A stretch of DNA of 64,000 nucleotides. Origin: Betaproteobacteria bacterium (GTDB lineage: Bacteria; Pseudomonadota; Gammaproteobacteria; Burkholderiales; SG8-41). Location: positions 1-64,000 of the forward strand of contig JAOTVX010000005.1 of NCBI GenBank assembly GCA_029863175.1, given 5' to 3'. This document shows positions 49,951-59,870 of the stretch, in pieces. The notes beneath the pieces were generated by a model. That model was not told the origin of the DNA. It worked only from the letters and a program-made list of their open reading frames with translations, and made no database searches. Each line of letters begins with the position of its first letter. Positions within the stretch are counted from its first letter, which is position 1. The translations under genes and the position numbers were made by a program.

Positions 49951-50312
49951 GCGCCCGAACCTACACACTGCCGGTGGCGGCGAACCTGCTGGATCGGGAT
50001 TTCGCCCCGGCGCCACCCAATCAGGCATGGTCGGCCGACCTCACCTACGTCTGGACGAACGAAGGCTGGCTCTACCCGGCGGTCGTACTCGATCTGTTCA
50101 ACCGCGAGATCGTCGGTTGGTCGATCAAGCCCGGGTGACGGTGGACATCGTGATCGATGCGCTGACGATGGCATGGTTCCGTAGACGACCGGCGCCGGGG
50201 CTGATCCACCACTCGGACCGGGGCAGCCAGTATGCGAGCCACGCCTTCCAAGCCAAGCTCACCGAGTACGGCATGACCTGCTCGATGAGCCGCAGGGGCA
50301 ACTGCCGGGACA
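49950..50312 (+). mobile_element. Broken IS3-family transposase (OrfB) remnant
   Basis: First piece (to the stop at 50138): [32 protein letters not shown] and [12 protein letters not shown], holding the first catalytic Asp. After a frame change: [15 protein letters not shown] with the second Asp, then [12 protein letters not shown]; the catalytic Glu region is lost. The 5' part of OrfB and all of OrfA are missing, and no terminal inverted repeats are evident. Not functional. Confidence 0.85.
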
Positions 50313-50408
50313 ACGCCCCGCCTGATCGCTCCCCCGCGCGACTTTCGACCTCGACGCTTGAGCGCCATTGCGGCACACTAGGCCGTCGCACGTTGCGCGA
50401 GGTTTTGA

Positions 50409-50630
50409 TTGGCGAAAATCATTCTGGTGGTTCTCGGCCTGCTGCTTGCCTACTGGCTTCTGCGGGGTTACCGGCGGTACATCGAACGCAGTAGTGCACC
50501 CTCTGCGGGGGCGACCGAAGACATGGTGCGCTGCGAACGCTGTGGTGTGCATTTGCCGCGCAGTGAGAGCGTGGCTGCGCAAGGCAAGCATTACTGCTCG
50601 GTCGAGCACCGCGAGCAGCAGCCCGGATGA
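50409..50630 (+). CDS. PP0621-like small membrane protein with zinc-ribbon motif
   Basis: 73 residues starting at TTG 50409. An N-terminal membrane helix ([20 protein letters not shown]), then [20 protein letters not shown] and YCSVEHR, a Cys4/His-type zinc ribbon. Usually encoded just before pilS in Betaproteobacteria; overlaps pilS by 4 bp. Function unknown. Confidence 0.8.
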   Translation: MAKIILVVLGLLLAYWLLRGYRRYIERSSAPSAGATEDMVRCERCGVHLPRSESVAAQGKHYCSVEHREQQPG

Positions 50631-52252
50631 TGCCAATGAGCCTAGCCCGTACGGAGCAGGCCGGGCGCCGGGTGCCGGACGCGGCAAGCAGCGCTGGCGG
50701 ATACCCAGCGCCCTACTGGCGCTCACTCTTCCTGTTCAACGTCTACCGCCTGGTCGTCGGGTTGCTGCTGTTGCTCGCGGTCGGGCTGTGGGGCGAGAAC
50801 ATCATGTTCGGCTCACAGGACCGCGCGCTTTTCCTGTTTGCCGACGTCATTTATATCCTGTTCAGCATTGCGTGCTTCTTGACGATCGGGGCACGTCGGC
50901 AATTCAACCTGCAGCTCATGACGCAGGTGGTCGCCGACATCGTGCTCATCGTGCTTCTGATCACCGCCAGCGGCGGAATCTCGAGCGGGCTGGGCTTGCT
51001 GCTGCTGACCACGCTGGCCGGCGCCGGGCTGATCAGCCGGGGCCAGCTTACGCTGTTCTGCGCCGCGCTCGCCAGCATCGCGGTGCTGCTCGCGCATACC
51101 TACCAGGTGCTGGCCTACGACGCTCCGGTGGGACAGTACGCGCAGGCCGGTCTCCTGTCCGCGGCCTACTTTGCGATCGCATGGCTTGCCCACGCGCTTG
51201 CCAAGCACACGCTGGCGAGTGAGGAGCTGGCGGCGCGCCGCGAGGTCGATCTCGCGAATATGGAGCAGGTGAACGCGCTCGTCATCCGCGACATGCAGGA
51301 CGGGGTGCTGGTAGTCGACGGGCGCGGCGTCATCCGGCAATCCAACACGCGCGCGGAGCAGCTGCTGGGACCGATCCGGCACGCAGCCGCGGAAGTGACG
51401 CTCGCTGGGTACGCCCCGGCACTGGGCGCGCGGTTTGAACAATGGCGCAGCCAAAACGGTGCGGACGCGGCGGGTGCCAGGCCTTTCAGCAGCGCGATCG
51501 GCGCGCGTTTCGTGCCGATCGGCAGGAGCCGCCAGATCGGAGCCGTCATCTTTCTCGAGGACCAGAGCCGGATCCAGTCGCAGGCACGCCAACTCAAGCT
51601 CGCAGCGATGGGGCGGCTCACCGCCAACATCGCGCACGAGATTCGTAACCCCCTTGGGGCCATCAGCCACGCCGCCGAACTGCTGCGCGAGGAGCCGATG
51701 ATCGATGCGACCACCCAGCGCCTGATCACGATCATCAACGAGAACACGCGGCGACTGGACGGCATGGTGAACAACGTGCTGCGGCTGAGCCGCGGCGACC
51801 AAGCGCATCGCGAGCACTTCAAAGTGGTAGATTTTCTCAAAACGTTCGTCGCGCAGTTCACGCAGATCGAGCGTATCGACCCCGAGATATTCTGGCTCGA
51901 GCTGACCGGGGACGCCGAGGTGCTGTTCGATCGCAGCCATCTGAACCAGGTCATGTGGAACCTGTGCCGCAACGCGTTGCGGCACAGCCGGCGGGGGCCG
52001 GAGAGCATCCGCATCCACGTCGGCACGGCACACTCCGACACTGTTGTAAAATTGGACGTGGTCGACGATGGGCCGAGCATCACGCCCGAAGTGCGTGCCC
52101 GTCTGTTCGAGCCGTTCTTTACGACCGCGGCCGGCGGAACCGGCCTCGGTCTGTATATCGCGCGAGAAGTGTGCGAGGCGAATGGCGCGACGCTGGACCA
52201 CGTGGAAACGGCCTCGGGCACGCAGTTCAGTGTGCTCTGTCGTGTGGCCTGA
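50627..52252 (+). CDS. pilS: PilS sensor histidine kinase
   Basis: 541 residues. About six membrane helices (residues 30-200), a PAS-like linker, then HisKA with the phospho-acceptor His in NIAHEIRNPLGAISHA (about residue 336). ATPase boxes: N in NQVMWNLCRNALRHS, DDGPSI, and GGTGLGLYIARE. In Pseudomonas, PilS senses pilin in the membrane and controls PilR; both pilin genes here have matching sigma-54 promoters. Confidence 0.92.
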   Translation: MMPMSLARTEQAGRRVPDAASSAGGYPAPYWRSLFLFNVYRLVVGLLLLLAVGLWGENIMFGSQDRALFLFADVIYILFSIACFLTIGARRQFNLQLMTQVVADIVLIVLLITASGGISSGLGLLLLTTLAGAGLISRGQLTLFCAALASIAVLLAHTYQVLAYDAPVGQYAQAGLLSAAYFAIAWLAHALAKHTLASEELAARREVDLANMEQVNALVIRDMQDGVLVVDGRGVIRQSNTRAEQLLGPIRHAAAEVTLAGYAPALGARFEQWRSQNGADAAGARPFSSAIGARFVPIGRSRQIGAVIFLEDQSRIQSQARQLKLAAMGRLTANIAHEIRNPLGAISHAAELLREEPMIDATTQRLITIINENTRRLDGMVNNVLRLSRGDQAHREHFKVVDFLKTFVAQFTQIERIDPEIFWLELTGDAEVLFDRSHLNQVMWNLCRNALRHSRRGPESIRIHVGTAHSDTVVKLDVVDDGPSITPEVRARLFEPFFTTAAGGTGLGLYIAREVCEANGATLDHVETASGTQFSVLCRVA

Positions 52253-52259
52253 CAAACCG

Positions 52260-52371
52260 ATGAATGGTGAGTCGTGATTCGTGAATGGAAACGGCAAGAG
52301 CGAGTTGAGCGCATCGTCGCCCGTTACGGGTTGCGAGCCACCATTCACGACTCACGAATCACCACTCATGG
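52260..52371. repeat. Inverted heptad repeat between pilS and pilR
   Basis: Left ATGAATGGTGAGTCGTGATT and following (52260-52288), right CCATTCACGACTCACGAATC and following (52341-52371). The two halves are close reverse complements built of GTGAATx/GTGAGTC heptads. It could form a long stem in the pilSR transcript. Confidence 0.75.
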
Positions 52372-52380
52372 CTTCTTGAG

Positions 52381-53769
52381 ATGAGCGCGAATAGCCAGGT
52401 ACTCGTCATCGACGACGAGGCCGACATTCGCGAGCTGCTGAGCCTCACGCTCGCGCGCATGGGGCTTGAGGCGCATTGCGCCGCGAATACTGCGGAGGCG
52501 TACGAGTTGCTAGTGAAGAACACGTACAACCTCTGCCTGACCGACATGCGGCTGCCCGACGGCGATGGACTCGCCGTCGTCGATTACGTCAGCAAGAATC
52601 ATCCCGACCTGCCCGTCGCAGTCATTACTGCGCACGGCAGCACGGAGAACGCGGTTGCGGCCCTGAAGGCGGGTGCGTTCGATTACCTCGCGAAACCGGT
52701 ATCCCTCAATCAGCTCCGCGCTCTTGTGCGCTCGGCATTGAAACTGCCCGCGCCGGGCGGACGTCACCCGCAAGAAGACGAGGCCCCAGCCTTGGGGCTG
52801 CTTATCGGCGAATCCGCGCAGATGCTGGCGACGCGCGCGATGATCGAGCGGTTGGCGCGGACGCAAGCGCCGATTCACGTCACGGGCGAATCGGGCAGCG
52901 GCAAAGAGCTCGCCGCGCGGCTGATTCACACTAAAGGCGCGCGTAACGACGGGCCGTTTGTGGCGGTCAATTGCGGCGCAATACCGGAGAACCTGATGGA
53001 AAGCGAGTTCTTCGGTTACCGGAAAGGCGCCTTCACGGGCGCCACTGCTGACCGCGAAGGCTTCTTCCAGGCAGCGAGCAGCGGCACGCTTTTCCTCGAC
53101 GAGGTCGCCGACCTGCCGTTGCCCATGCAGGTGAAGCTCCTGCGGGCAATTCAGGAAAAAAAGGTCCGCAAGGTCGGCTCCACTGGCGAGGAAGCCGTGG
53201 ACGTGCGCCTGATCAGCGCCACGCACCGCAATCTTGGCGATGAGGTGAAAAGCGGTAATTTCCGGCAGGATCTCTATTACCGTCTCAACGTGATCGAGTT
53301 GCGGATGCCGTCGCTGCGGGAGATGCGCGAGGACGTACCGCTGCTCGCGGAGACGTTTTTCAGGCGCCATGCTGGTGCTGGAAACGACCCGGTCCCGCGC
53401 CTCTCGGAGGAAGCGCTGAACCGGCTGCAGCGCTATGATTTTCCCGGCAACGTGCGCGAACTGGAGAACGTGCTCGAGCGCGCGTTAGCCCTTGCCGCCG
53501 AACAGGAAATCCAGTCCGAGGACTTGCAACTCGGGCCGGTGCGCCCCTCGGTAGCCGCGGTTGCCGACGAAGAGGAGCCGGTTGCTGCCGCGAGCTTGCC
53601 GCTCCAGGAGCGGCTGGACTCGGTCGAGCGACAGGCGATACTCGACGCGCTTGCGCAGACGCGCTCCAACCGCACCGCGGCGGCCAAAGTGCTCGGCATT
53701 ACCTTCAGGGCGTTGCGCTATCGGATGGACCGGCTTGGGATCAAGGATGAGCCCGACTCGAAGGACTGA
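52381..53769 (+). CDS. pilR: PilR sigma-54-dependent response regulator
   Basis: 462 residues. Receiver domain with Asp55 (LCLTDMRLPDGDG) and acidic pair Asp11-Asp12. AAA+ domain: Walker A GESGSGKE, GAFTGA loop for sigma-54 contact at about 216, Walker B GTLFLDEVADLP. C-terminal Fis-type helix-turn-helix TAAAKVLGITFRALRYRM. Expected to activate the two pilA promoters at 4118 and 4839. Confidence 0.95.
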   Translation: MSANSQVLVIDDEADIRELLSLTLARMGLEAHCAANTAEAYELLVKNTYNLCLTDMRLPDGDGLAVVDYVSKNHPDLPVAVITAHGSTENAVAALKAGAFDYLAKPVSLNQLRALVRSALKLPAPGGRHPQEDEAPALGLLIGESAQMLATRAMIERLARTQAPIHVTGESGSGKELAARLIHTKGARNDGPFVAVNCGAIPENLMESEFFGYRKGAFTGATADREGFFQAASSGTLFLDEVADLPLPMQVKLLRAIQEKKVRKVGSTGEEAVDVRLISATHRNLGDEVKSGNFRQDLYYRLNVIELRMPSLREMREDVPLLAETFFRRHAGAGNDPVPRLSEEALNRLQRYDFPGNVRELENVLERALALAAEQEIQSEDLQLGPVRPSVAAVADEEEPVAAASLPLQERLDSVERQAILDALAQTRSNRTAAAKVLGITFRALRYRMDRLGIKDEPDSKD

Positions 53770-53848
53770 AGCGCCGTAAGCGGCAAGCAAACACGGCCTG
53801 CGCTCGTGGCCCTGCCCGAAACTCACTGCGTACTGTCGAGGCGTAAGA

Positions 53849-54508
53849 CTGAAACTCACTGACGAAGGGATCCTCGAAGGGGTGCGCCAGGTCGCGTCGC
53901 CCAACTGTGACGAGCGCCCTGCTGCCTGCCGCGTCGAGCTCATCGCCATCCATTACATCAGCCTGCCGCCGGGTGAGTTCGGCGGGCGGGCCATCGAGGA
54001 ATTCTTTACCAACCGGCTCGACCCCGGGGCGCACCCGTTCTTTGCGACGATCGCGGGTTTGAAGGCATCTGCGCATTTCCTGGTGCGCCGCGACGGTGCG
54101 GTCATCCAGTTCGTGCCGTGCGCGAAGCGCGCGTGGCACGCGGGCGAGTCGAGTTGGAAGGGGAGATCGCGTTGCAACGATTTCTCGATCGGCATAGAGG
54201 TCGAGGGCGATGAAGAGGTGCCATTCACGGCGGCCCAATACCGGCGCCTCGCGACACTCACGCGGACGTTGACGGCGCGCTATCCGATTGCGGAGATCGT
54301 CGGGCATAGCGATATCGCGCCGTCGCGCAAGACCGACCCTGGCCCGCAGTTTGACTGGGCACGCTACCGGGCGATGGTGGGAATGAACCGCAGCGGTGCC
54401 AGAGAAGCCGGAATGACCGGGCGGGAGCGTTACGCGCGCGTCGGAAAAAAAGCAAGCGCCCTCGCCGCTCGGTCACGGCGACGCCGGAAAACACCCAAGC
54501 GCACCTGA
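53849..54508 (+). CDS. ampD: AmpD, 1,6-anhydro-N-acetylmuramyl-L-alanine amidase
   Basis: About 219 residues if translation begins at CTG 53849 (GAGG seven bases upstream); the first ATG/GTG/TTG in frame is GTG 53882, but the codons before it read KLTDEGILEGVRQV, the normal AmpD N-terminus, so the truncated start is unlikely. Zinc site and catalysis: HYISLPPGEFGG, HFLVRRDG, GHSDIAPSRKTDPGP. Cytosolic cell-wall recycling. The last 40 residues are very basic and variable. Order pilR-ampD-nrdA is typical. Confidence 0.92.
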   Translation: MKLTDEGILEGVRQVASPNCDERPAACRVELIAIHYISLPPGEFGGRAIEEFFTNRLDPGAHPFFATIAGLKASAHFLVRRDGAVIQFVPCAKRAWHAGESSWKGRSRCNDFSIGIEVEGDEEVPFTAAQYRRLATLTRTLTARYPIAEIVGHSDIAPSRKTDPGPQFDWARYRAMVGMNRSGAREAGMTGRERYARVGKKASALAARSRRRRKTPKRT

Positions 54509-54553
54509 GATGCAACAGACGCGATGAGCCCTGCGGTCGGGCAGGCGGCGGCG

Positions 54554-54580
54554 ACGGGCACGAGAACGTGCCCGTTTTTC
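54554..54580 (+). terminator. Rho-independent terminator after ampD
   Basis: Stem ACGGGCACG (54554-54562) with CGTGCCCGT (54567-54575), loop AGAA, T-run to 54579. Confidence 0.9.
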
Positions 54581-54639
54581 TTGCGCCGTCGTCATGAAAC
54601 AGCGCATTCGACCCCCAGAACCCACGGCAGTCCGCAGTC

Positions 54640-54655
54640 TGTGACAAATGTCACG
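54640..54655 (+). promoter_or_regulatory. CRP-type operator upstream of nrdA
   Basis: TGTGACAAATGTCACG: TGTGA-N6-TCACG around a perfect GTGACA/TGTCAC palindrome. It lies about 260 bp before the nrdA start and is the second such site in the window (the other is at 12701). Confidence 0.5.
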
Positions 54656-54787
54656 CGCGAACTCAGGGCGCTGCTCATTTTTTGAGCAGAGAAATTTCTT
54701 GTTTTCGGTAGCTTGCCAAGAGTTTTTCCCAATCTTGACGAACAGTTAAACGCATCTTCAAAAATCTGTTGCGTTCACAAACCCGCA

Positions 54788-54835
54788 ACACTAGAATTTG
54801 TTCAAAACGGCCAATGAACCACAACATATTGTGGT
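54788..54835 (+). promoter_or_regulatory. Tandem NrdR-like boxes before nrdA
   Basis: The proximal box ACCACAACATATTGTGGT (54818-54835) is a near-perfect palindrome fitting the NrdR consensus (ACAC-WATAT-GTGT type). A weaker box, ACACTAGAATTTGTTC, lies at 54788-54803. The start-to-start distance is 31 bp, the three-helical-turn spacing known for NrdR box pairs. NrdR represses ribonucleotide reductase genes when dATP is abundant. Confidence 0.7.
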
Positions 54836-54918
54836 CAGATGCCCGTTAAGAATCAGTGTTGAGGGGAGGAGGTCTCCCCTTGAGTGAGAAAATACTTATA
54901 ACTCAAGGAGTTGAATAT

Positions 54919-57759
54919 ATGCAGGTCGGCACCGAGACGGCTCGCGTCGCACCCGAGACCAATCTGGCCCTCGCCGATACTCCCGCCGGTAATGAGGAGC
55001 GCTTCGCGCAACACAACGTGATTCGCCGAAACGGCGCGGTCGTCGGATTCGAGCCCTCGAAAATTGTGATCGCGATGACCAAGGCGTTCATCGCGGTGAA
55101 TGGGGGCACCGGCGCGGCCTCGGCGCGCGTGCGCGAGCAGGTGACAACGCTCACCGAGATCGTCGTCAGCGCGCTGATGCGCCGCCATCCCACGGGCGGA
55201 ACGTTCCACATCGAGGACATCCAGGATCAGGTCGAGCTCGCGCTCATGCGGGGGGGCGAGCACAACGTGGCGCGCGCCTACGTGCTCTATCGCGAGGAGC
55301 GTGCCCGGGAGCGAGCGAAGGAGCGCCAGGCACAGGACGAAAAGCGCGGCCATTCGACCATCACCGTCAAGGACGGCGGGGTCGGGAAACCGCTCGACCT
55401 CGTGGCGATCACGGCACTGGTGCGCGATGCGTGCGAAGGCCTTGGGCGCGAAGTCGGCCCCGCGCCGATCATGCAGGCGATGCAGCGCGACCTCTACGAC
55501 GGCGTGCCGATGGCGGAGGTCCGCAAATCGCTGATTCTCGCCGCGCGCGCGCTGATCGAGCAGGATCCGGGCTACAGCTACGTCACTGCGCGCCTGCTGC
55601 TGCACACGCTGCGGCTCGAGACACTGGGCGAGGAGACGACGCAGGCCGAAATGCCGCTGCGCTACACCGACTATCTGCCGCGCTTCGTGCAGACCGGAAT
55701 CGAGGCCGAACTCCTCGACGAGCGCCTCGCGAATTACGACCTGAAGTGCCTCGGCGCCGCGCTCGACGCGAACCGGGACCTGAAGTTTACCTACCTTGGC
55801 CTGCAGATCCTGTACGACCGCTACTTTCTCCACGTGCAGGGCCGTCGCATCGAGCTGCCGCAGGTCTTCTTCATGCGCGTGGCGATGGGGCTTGCGCTGA
55901 ACGAACCCGAGGACCAGCGCGAAGCGCGCGCGATCGAGTTCTACAACGTGCTTTCGAGCTTCGACTTCATGAGCTCGACGCCGACGCTGTTCAACTCGGG
56001 AACGCGGCGCTCGCAGCTCGCGAGCTGTTACCTCACCACGGTCTCGGACGACCTCGACGGCATCTACGAGGCGATCAAGGAAAATGCGCTGCTGCAAAAA
56101 TTCGCGGGCGGACTTGGCAACGACTGGACACCCGTGCGTGCGCTCGGGGCGCACATCAAGGGTACCAACGGCAAGAGCCAGGGCGTCGTGCCGTTCCTGA
56201 AGGTGGTCAATGACACCGCGGTCGCCGTCAACCAGGGCGGCAAGCGCAAGGGCGCAGTGTGCTCCTACCTCGAGACCTGGCACCTCGATATCGAAGAGTT
56301 CCTCGAGCTGCGAAAGAACACCGGTGATGACCGGCGCCGCACGCACGACATGAACACGGCCAACTGGGTGCCGGACCTGTTTATGAAGCGGATTATGGAA
56401 AACGGAGACTGGACTCTGTTCTCTCCGTCCGATGTGCCCGATCTGCACGAAAAGTACGGCAAGGCCTTCGAGCGCGCCTATCTCGAATACGAGCGCCACG
56501 CCGCGACGGGCGAGCTGAAGCTGTACAAGAAGATTCCCGCGACCCAGCTGTGGCGCAAGATGCTGTCGATGCTGTTCGAGACCGGGCATCCGTGGATCAC
56601 ATTCAAGGATCCCTGCAATATCCGCAGCCCGCAGCAGCACGTGGGCGTGGTGCATAGCTCCAATCTCTGTACGGAGATCACGCTCAATACCGGTCCCGAC
56701 GAGATCGCTGTCTGCAATCTGGGATCGGTCAACATGCCCGCGCACCTCGATTCCTCGACCGGGCGCATGGACATGGAAAAGCTCAAGCGCACCGTGAGCA
56801 CCGCGATGCGCATGCTCGACAACGTGATCGACCTCAACTTCTACTCGGTCAACAAGGCGCGCAACTCCAACTTCAAGCACCGTCCCGTGGGGCTGGGGAT
56901 CATGGGCTTCCAGGACTGCCTGCACAGACTGCGAATCCCGTACGGCTCGCAGGCGGCGGTAGAGTTTGCCGACCGCTCGATGGAGGCGATCGCCTACTGC
57001 GCCTTTTCGGCCTCGACCGATCTCGCCGAGGAGCGCGGCACGTTCTCGACTTTCAAGGGCTCGCTGTGGGACCACGGGATATTGCCGGCGGACACGTTGC
57101 GGATCGTCGCGGAGGAGCGCGGCGGCTTCATCGAATGCGACATGTCCATGACGCTCGACTGGGACCGCTTGCGCAAGCGCGTGCAGCAGGTCGGCATGCG
57201 TAACTCGAACTGCATCGCGATCGCGCCGACCGCGACCATTGCGAATATTACCGGTCTCTCGCAGTCAATCGAGCCGACCTATCAGAACGTCTACGTCAAG
57301 TCGAATCTGTCGGGCGAGTTCACTGTGGTGAACGACTTCCTGGTGCGGGATCTGAAGGAGCTCAATCTCTGGGACGAGGTGATGATCGCGGACCTCAAAT
57401 ACTTCGACGGCTCGCTTGCCAAGATTGACCGCATCCCGCCCGACGTCCGCAGCCTCTACGCGACCTCCTTCGAAGTCGATCCAAAGTGGCTGGTCGAGTG
57501 CGCTGCGCGCCGGCAGAAATGGATCGACCAGTCGCAGTCACTCAACATCTACATGGCGGGCGCCTCGGGCAAGAAGCTCGACGAGGTCTACAAGCTCGCC
57601 TGGGTGCGCGGGCTCAAGACCACCTATTACCTGAGGACGCTTGGCGCGACGTCTGCAGAGAAGTCCACTGTCACCACCGGGCAGTTGAACGCCGTGCTGC
57701 CGGCGACGGACGCAACGTTCTGCTCGATCGGCAATCCTGAATGCGAATCCTGCCAATAA
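54919..57759 (+). CDS. nrdA: Class Ia ribonucleotide reductase, alpha subunit
   Basis: 946 residues from ATG 54919 (AAGGAG eight bases upstream). N-terminal ATP-cone ([22 protein letters not shown]) for allosteric control. Active-site cysteines in [14 protein letters not shown] and [13 protein letters not shown], with [12 protein letters not shown]-terminal redox pair CESCQ. Longer than E. coli NrdA, as in many Betaproteobacteria. Makes dNDPs with NrdB. Confidence 0.95.
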   Translation: MQVGTETARVAPETNLALADTPAGNEERFAQHNVIRRNGAVVGFEPSKIVIAMTKAFIAVNGGTGAASARVREQVTTLTEIVVSALMRRHPTGGTFHIEDIQDQVELALMRGGEHNVARAYVLYREERARERAKERQAQDEKRGHSTITVKDGGVGKPLDLVAITALVRDACEGLGREVGPAPIMQAMQRDLYDGVPMAEVRKSLILAARALIEQDPGYSYVTARLLLHTLRLETLGEETTQAEMPLRYTDYLPRFVQTGIEAELLDERLANYDLKCLGAALDANRDLKFTYLGLQILYDRYFLHVQGRRIELPQVFFMRVAMGLALNEPEDQREARAIEFYNVLSSFDFMSSTPTLFNSGTRRSQLASCYLTTVSDDLDGIYEAIKENALLQKFAGGLGNDWTPVRALGAHIKGTNGKSQGVVPFLKVVNDTAVAVNQGGKRKGAVCSYLETWHLDIEEFLELRKNTGDDRRRTHDMNTANWVPDLFMKRIMENGDWTLFSPSDVPDLHEKYGKAFERAYLEYERHAATGELKLYKKIPATQLWRKMLSMLFETGHPWITFKDPCNIRSPQQHVGVVHSSNLCTEITLNTGPDEIAVCNLGSVNMPAHLDSSTGRMDMEKLKRTVSTAMRMLDNVIDLNFYSVNKARNSNFKHRPVGLGIMGFQDCLHRLRIPYGSQAAVEFADRSMEAIAYCAFSASTDLAEERGTFSTFKGSLWDHGILPADTLRIVAEERGGFIECDMSMTLDWDRLRKRVQQVGMRNSNCIAIAPTATIANITGLSQSIEPTYQNVYVKSNLSGEFTVVNDFLVRDLKELNLWDEVMIADLKYFDGSLAKIDRIPPDVRSLYATSFEVDPKWLVECAARRQKWIDQSQSLNIYMAGASGKKLDEVYKLAWVRGLKTTYYLRTLGATSAEKSTVTTGQLNAVLPATDATFCSIGNPECESCQ

Positions 57760-57770
57760 GGAGATTGAAG

Positions 57771-58889
57771 ATGTTGCAGTTCGAGGAGCAGCAGGCAGTG
57801 AGCGCAGGCGCCGGCCTGGCGGTGGATCCCGCCGTGGCGCGGCAGCGGCAGCAGGAGGAGGACGCCGAGTTCCAGCGGGTCAACATCGCCGACAAGCGCA
57901 TCATCAACGGCCGGACCGACGTCAATCAGCTGGTGCCATTCAAGTACAAGTGGGCCTGGGAGAAATACCTTTCGGCGTGCGCCAACCACTGGATGCCGCA
58001 GGAAATTCAGATGAGCCGGGACATTGCGCTGTGGAAGGACCCCAACGGACTCACCGAGGACGAGCGCCGCATCGTCAAGCGCAATCTCGGCTTCTTCGTG
58101 ACTGCGGATTCCCTGGCGGCCAACAATATCGTGCTGGGCACGTACCGCCATATCACAGCGCCGGAGTGCCGGCAGTACCTGCTGCGCCAGGCGTTCGAGG
58201 AGGCGATCCACACCCACGCTTACCAATATATCGTCGAGAGCTTGCAGCTCGACGAAGGCGAGGTGTTCAACGCCTATCGCGAGATTCCGTCGATTCGCAC
58301 CAAGGACGAGTTCCTGATCCCGTTCATTGACACGCTGACCGATCCGACATTCCGAACCGGTACGCCAGAGAACGATCAGAAGCTCCTGCGCAGCCTCATC
58401 GTGTTCGCCTGCATGATGGAAGGGCTTTTCTTCTACGTCGGCTTCGCCCAGATCCTTTCGCTCGGGCGTCAGAACAAGATGACCGGCTCGGCGGAGCAGT
58501 ATCAGTACATCCTGCGCGATGAGTCCATGCACTGCAATTTCGGCATTGATCTCATCAATCAGATCAAGCTGGAGAACCCGCACCTGTGGACGACGGAATT
58601 CCGCGAGGAGATGCGCGAGCTGTTCCGCAAAGCGGTGGAGCTCGAGTACGGCTACGCGGAGGACACCATGCCGCGGGGCGTGCTGGGGCTGAATGCCTCG
58701 ATGTTCAAGGAATACCTGCGTTACATCGCGAACCGTCGCTGCCAGCAAATCGGTCTGGACGTGCTGTATGAGGGCGCGAGCAATCCGTTTCCCTGGATGG
58801 CCGAGATGATCGACCTCAAGAAGGAGCGCAATTTCTTCGAGACGCGCGTCATCGAGTACCAGACCGGCGGCGCGCTCACCTGGGACTAG
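57771..58889 (+). CDS. nrdB: Class I ribonucleotide reductase, beta subunit
   Basis: 372 residues from ATG 57771 (AAGGAG upstream, 11 bp after nrdA). Diiron ligands in [15 protein letters not shown] and [16 protein letters not shown]; radical tyrosine expected nearby. NALN. Normal length for the family, and cotranscribed with nrdA. Confidence 0.95.
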   Translation: MLQFEEQQAVSAGAGLAVDPAVARQRQQEEDAEFQRVNIADKRIINGRTDVNQLVPFKYKWAWEKYLSACANHWMPQEIQMSRDIALWKDPNGLTEDERRIVKRNLGFFVTADSLAANNIVLGTYRHITAPECRQYLLRQAFEEAIHTHAYQYIVESLQLDEGEVFNAYREIPSIRTKDEFLIPFIDTLTDPTFRTGTPENDQKLLRSLIVFACMMEGLFFYVGFAQILSLGRQNKMTGSAEQYQYILRDESMHCNFGIDLINQIKLENPHLWTTEFREEMRELFRKAVELEYGYAEDTMPRGVLGLNASMFKEYLRYIANRRCQQIGLDVLYEGASNPFPWMAEMIDLKKERNFFETRVIEYQTGGALTWD

Positions 58890-58991
58890 AACGGGGTGTT
58901 GGGCGAGACAGGGATTTTTAACGAGCATGGGAGGCGCCATCTCTTGGGTTCCAGCCTGCTGAACCGACGTTATCGCAGCCGCAGAGGAAAC

Positions 58992-59252
58992 ATGAACCAC
59001 ACCATTACCGAATGTCGCGCCGAGGACAACTACACGCTTTGGCTCCGTTTTGACGACGGGCTGGAGGGGCGCGTTTATCTCGGTGACCTGGTATCGACGA
59101 TGTCGTATAGCGCGATTTCGGACGAGGCAAGCTTTAACCGGGTGGCGATCGACCCCGTGTCGAACGCCGTGACCTGGGGAGGCGGGATCGATCTAGATCC
59201 GGAACTTTTGTACCGCGATCTGGCCACCCAATCCCAGGCCGCCCTGCATTAG
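58992..59252 (+). CDS. DUF2442 family protein
   Basis: 86 residues from ATG 58992 with AGAGGAAA upstream. RFDDGLEGRVYLGDLV and NAVTWGGGIDLDPELLYRD are characteristic of DUF2442. Family members often neighbour toxin or DUF4160 genes; no partner is visible here. Function unknown. Confidence 0.82.
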   Translation: MNHTITECRAEDNYTLWLRFDDGLEGRVYLGDLVSTMSYSAISDEASFNRVAIDPVSNAVTWGGGIDLDPELLYRDLATQSQAALH

Positions 59253-59345
59253 GGCAGCGCGCGAAAAAGGCCGGCGCGAGCGGTGGCACAAGGTTCCCGG
59301 CTCTGTCGTCCGTGTGTCGCTTGGGCAATGTGACAGGAGGTGCGA

Positions 59346-59639
59346 ATGCCGAAGGCGAAGAAGAAGTCGGGCAAGAGGAAATTGAAGAAAACGAAGAAAC
59401 TGACAAGAATGCGGCTGGCGAAGCACAAAGCAAGAAAACGCCCGGCCACACGCAGGCTGGCCCGCAAGAAGGTGGCGCGGCGCAAGAAAGCAGCACCGCA
59501 CAAAAGGATTGCAAGGCGCAGGGAAGCAGCACCGCGCAAAAAGATTGCGCGGCGCAAAACGGCAGCAGCAACCCCTGTGGCTCCGCGGCCGGTGGCGGTT
59601 CCGGGAGCCTGGCCCTTCCCGATGGGCAGCCGGCCTTAG
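59346..59639 (+). CDS. Histone H1-like basic protein
   Basis: 97 residues with a perfect AGGAGGTG Shine-Dalgarno sequence before ATG 59346. Nearly half Lys and Arg plus Ala, in short repeats (LARKKVARRKKAAPHK, APRKKIARRKTAAA), then a Pro-rich end AVPGAWPFPMGSRP. The composition matches bacterial H1-like nucleoid proteins. Another frame over the same DNA looks open only because of the repeats. Followed by a strong terminator. Confidence 0.75.
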   Translation: MPKAKKKSGKRKLKKTKKLTRMRLAKHKARKRPATRRLARKKVARRKKAAPHKRIARRREAAPRKKIARRKTAAATPVAPRPVAVPGAWPFPMGSRP

Positions 59640-59712
59640 CACGGTGGCGGAGGTGAGCGCAGGACGCGCCGGGCAGACGGCGGCGTTCCTGCCCGGCATC
59701 CTTTTCCCACAG

Positions 59713-59760
59713 CCGCGGTGCGGCGCTTTCCTCCTCCGGCGCCGCACCGCGGTTCTTTTC
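59713..59760 (+). terminator. Strong hairpin after the histone-like gene
   Basis: 14-bp perfect stem CCGCGGTGCGGCGC (59713-59726) with GCGCCGCACCGCGG (59739-59752), then TTCTTTTC. Confidence 0.8.
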
Positions 59761-59870
59761 AGCCCTGCTCTTCTATGCACGCGGTGCGCGTGGCCCCTGC
59801 GCACCGGCCGCAATCCTCCTAAGATTGCTCAGGCTTCCGGGGGGCAGTTGAGCGAACGGAGGTTTTGATC

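Noticed and set aside
49485..50174. 229-residue minus-strand ORF across the IS3 remnant
   Set aside because: Its first third is antisense to the transposase; only the middle could be a gene and it lacks a ribosome-binding site and family match.
54853..57075. 740-residue antisense ORF over nrdA
   Set aside because: A GC-rich shadow frame with His/Arg/Val-rich composition and no recognisable domain; nrdA on the other strand is certain.
59312..59656. Overlapping Glu/Gln-rich ORF over the histone-like gene
   Set aside because: A consequence of AAG/GCA repeats read in another frame; the Shine-Dalgarno sequence fits the basic protein.
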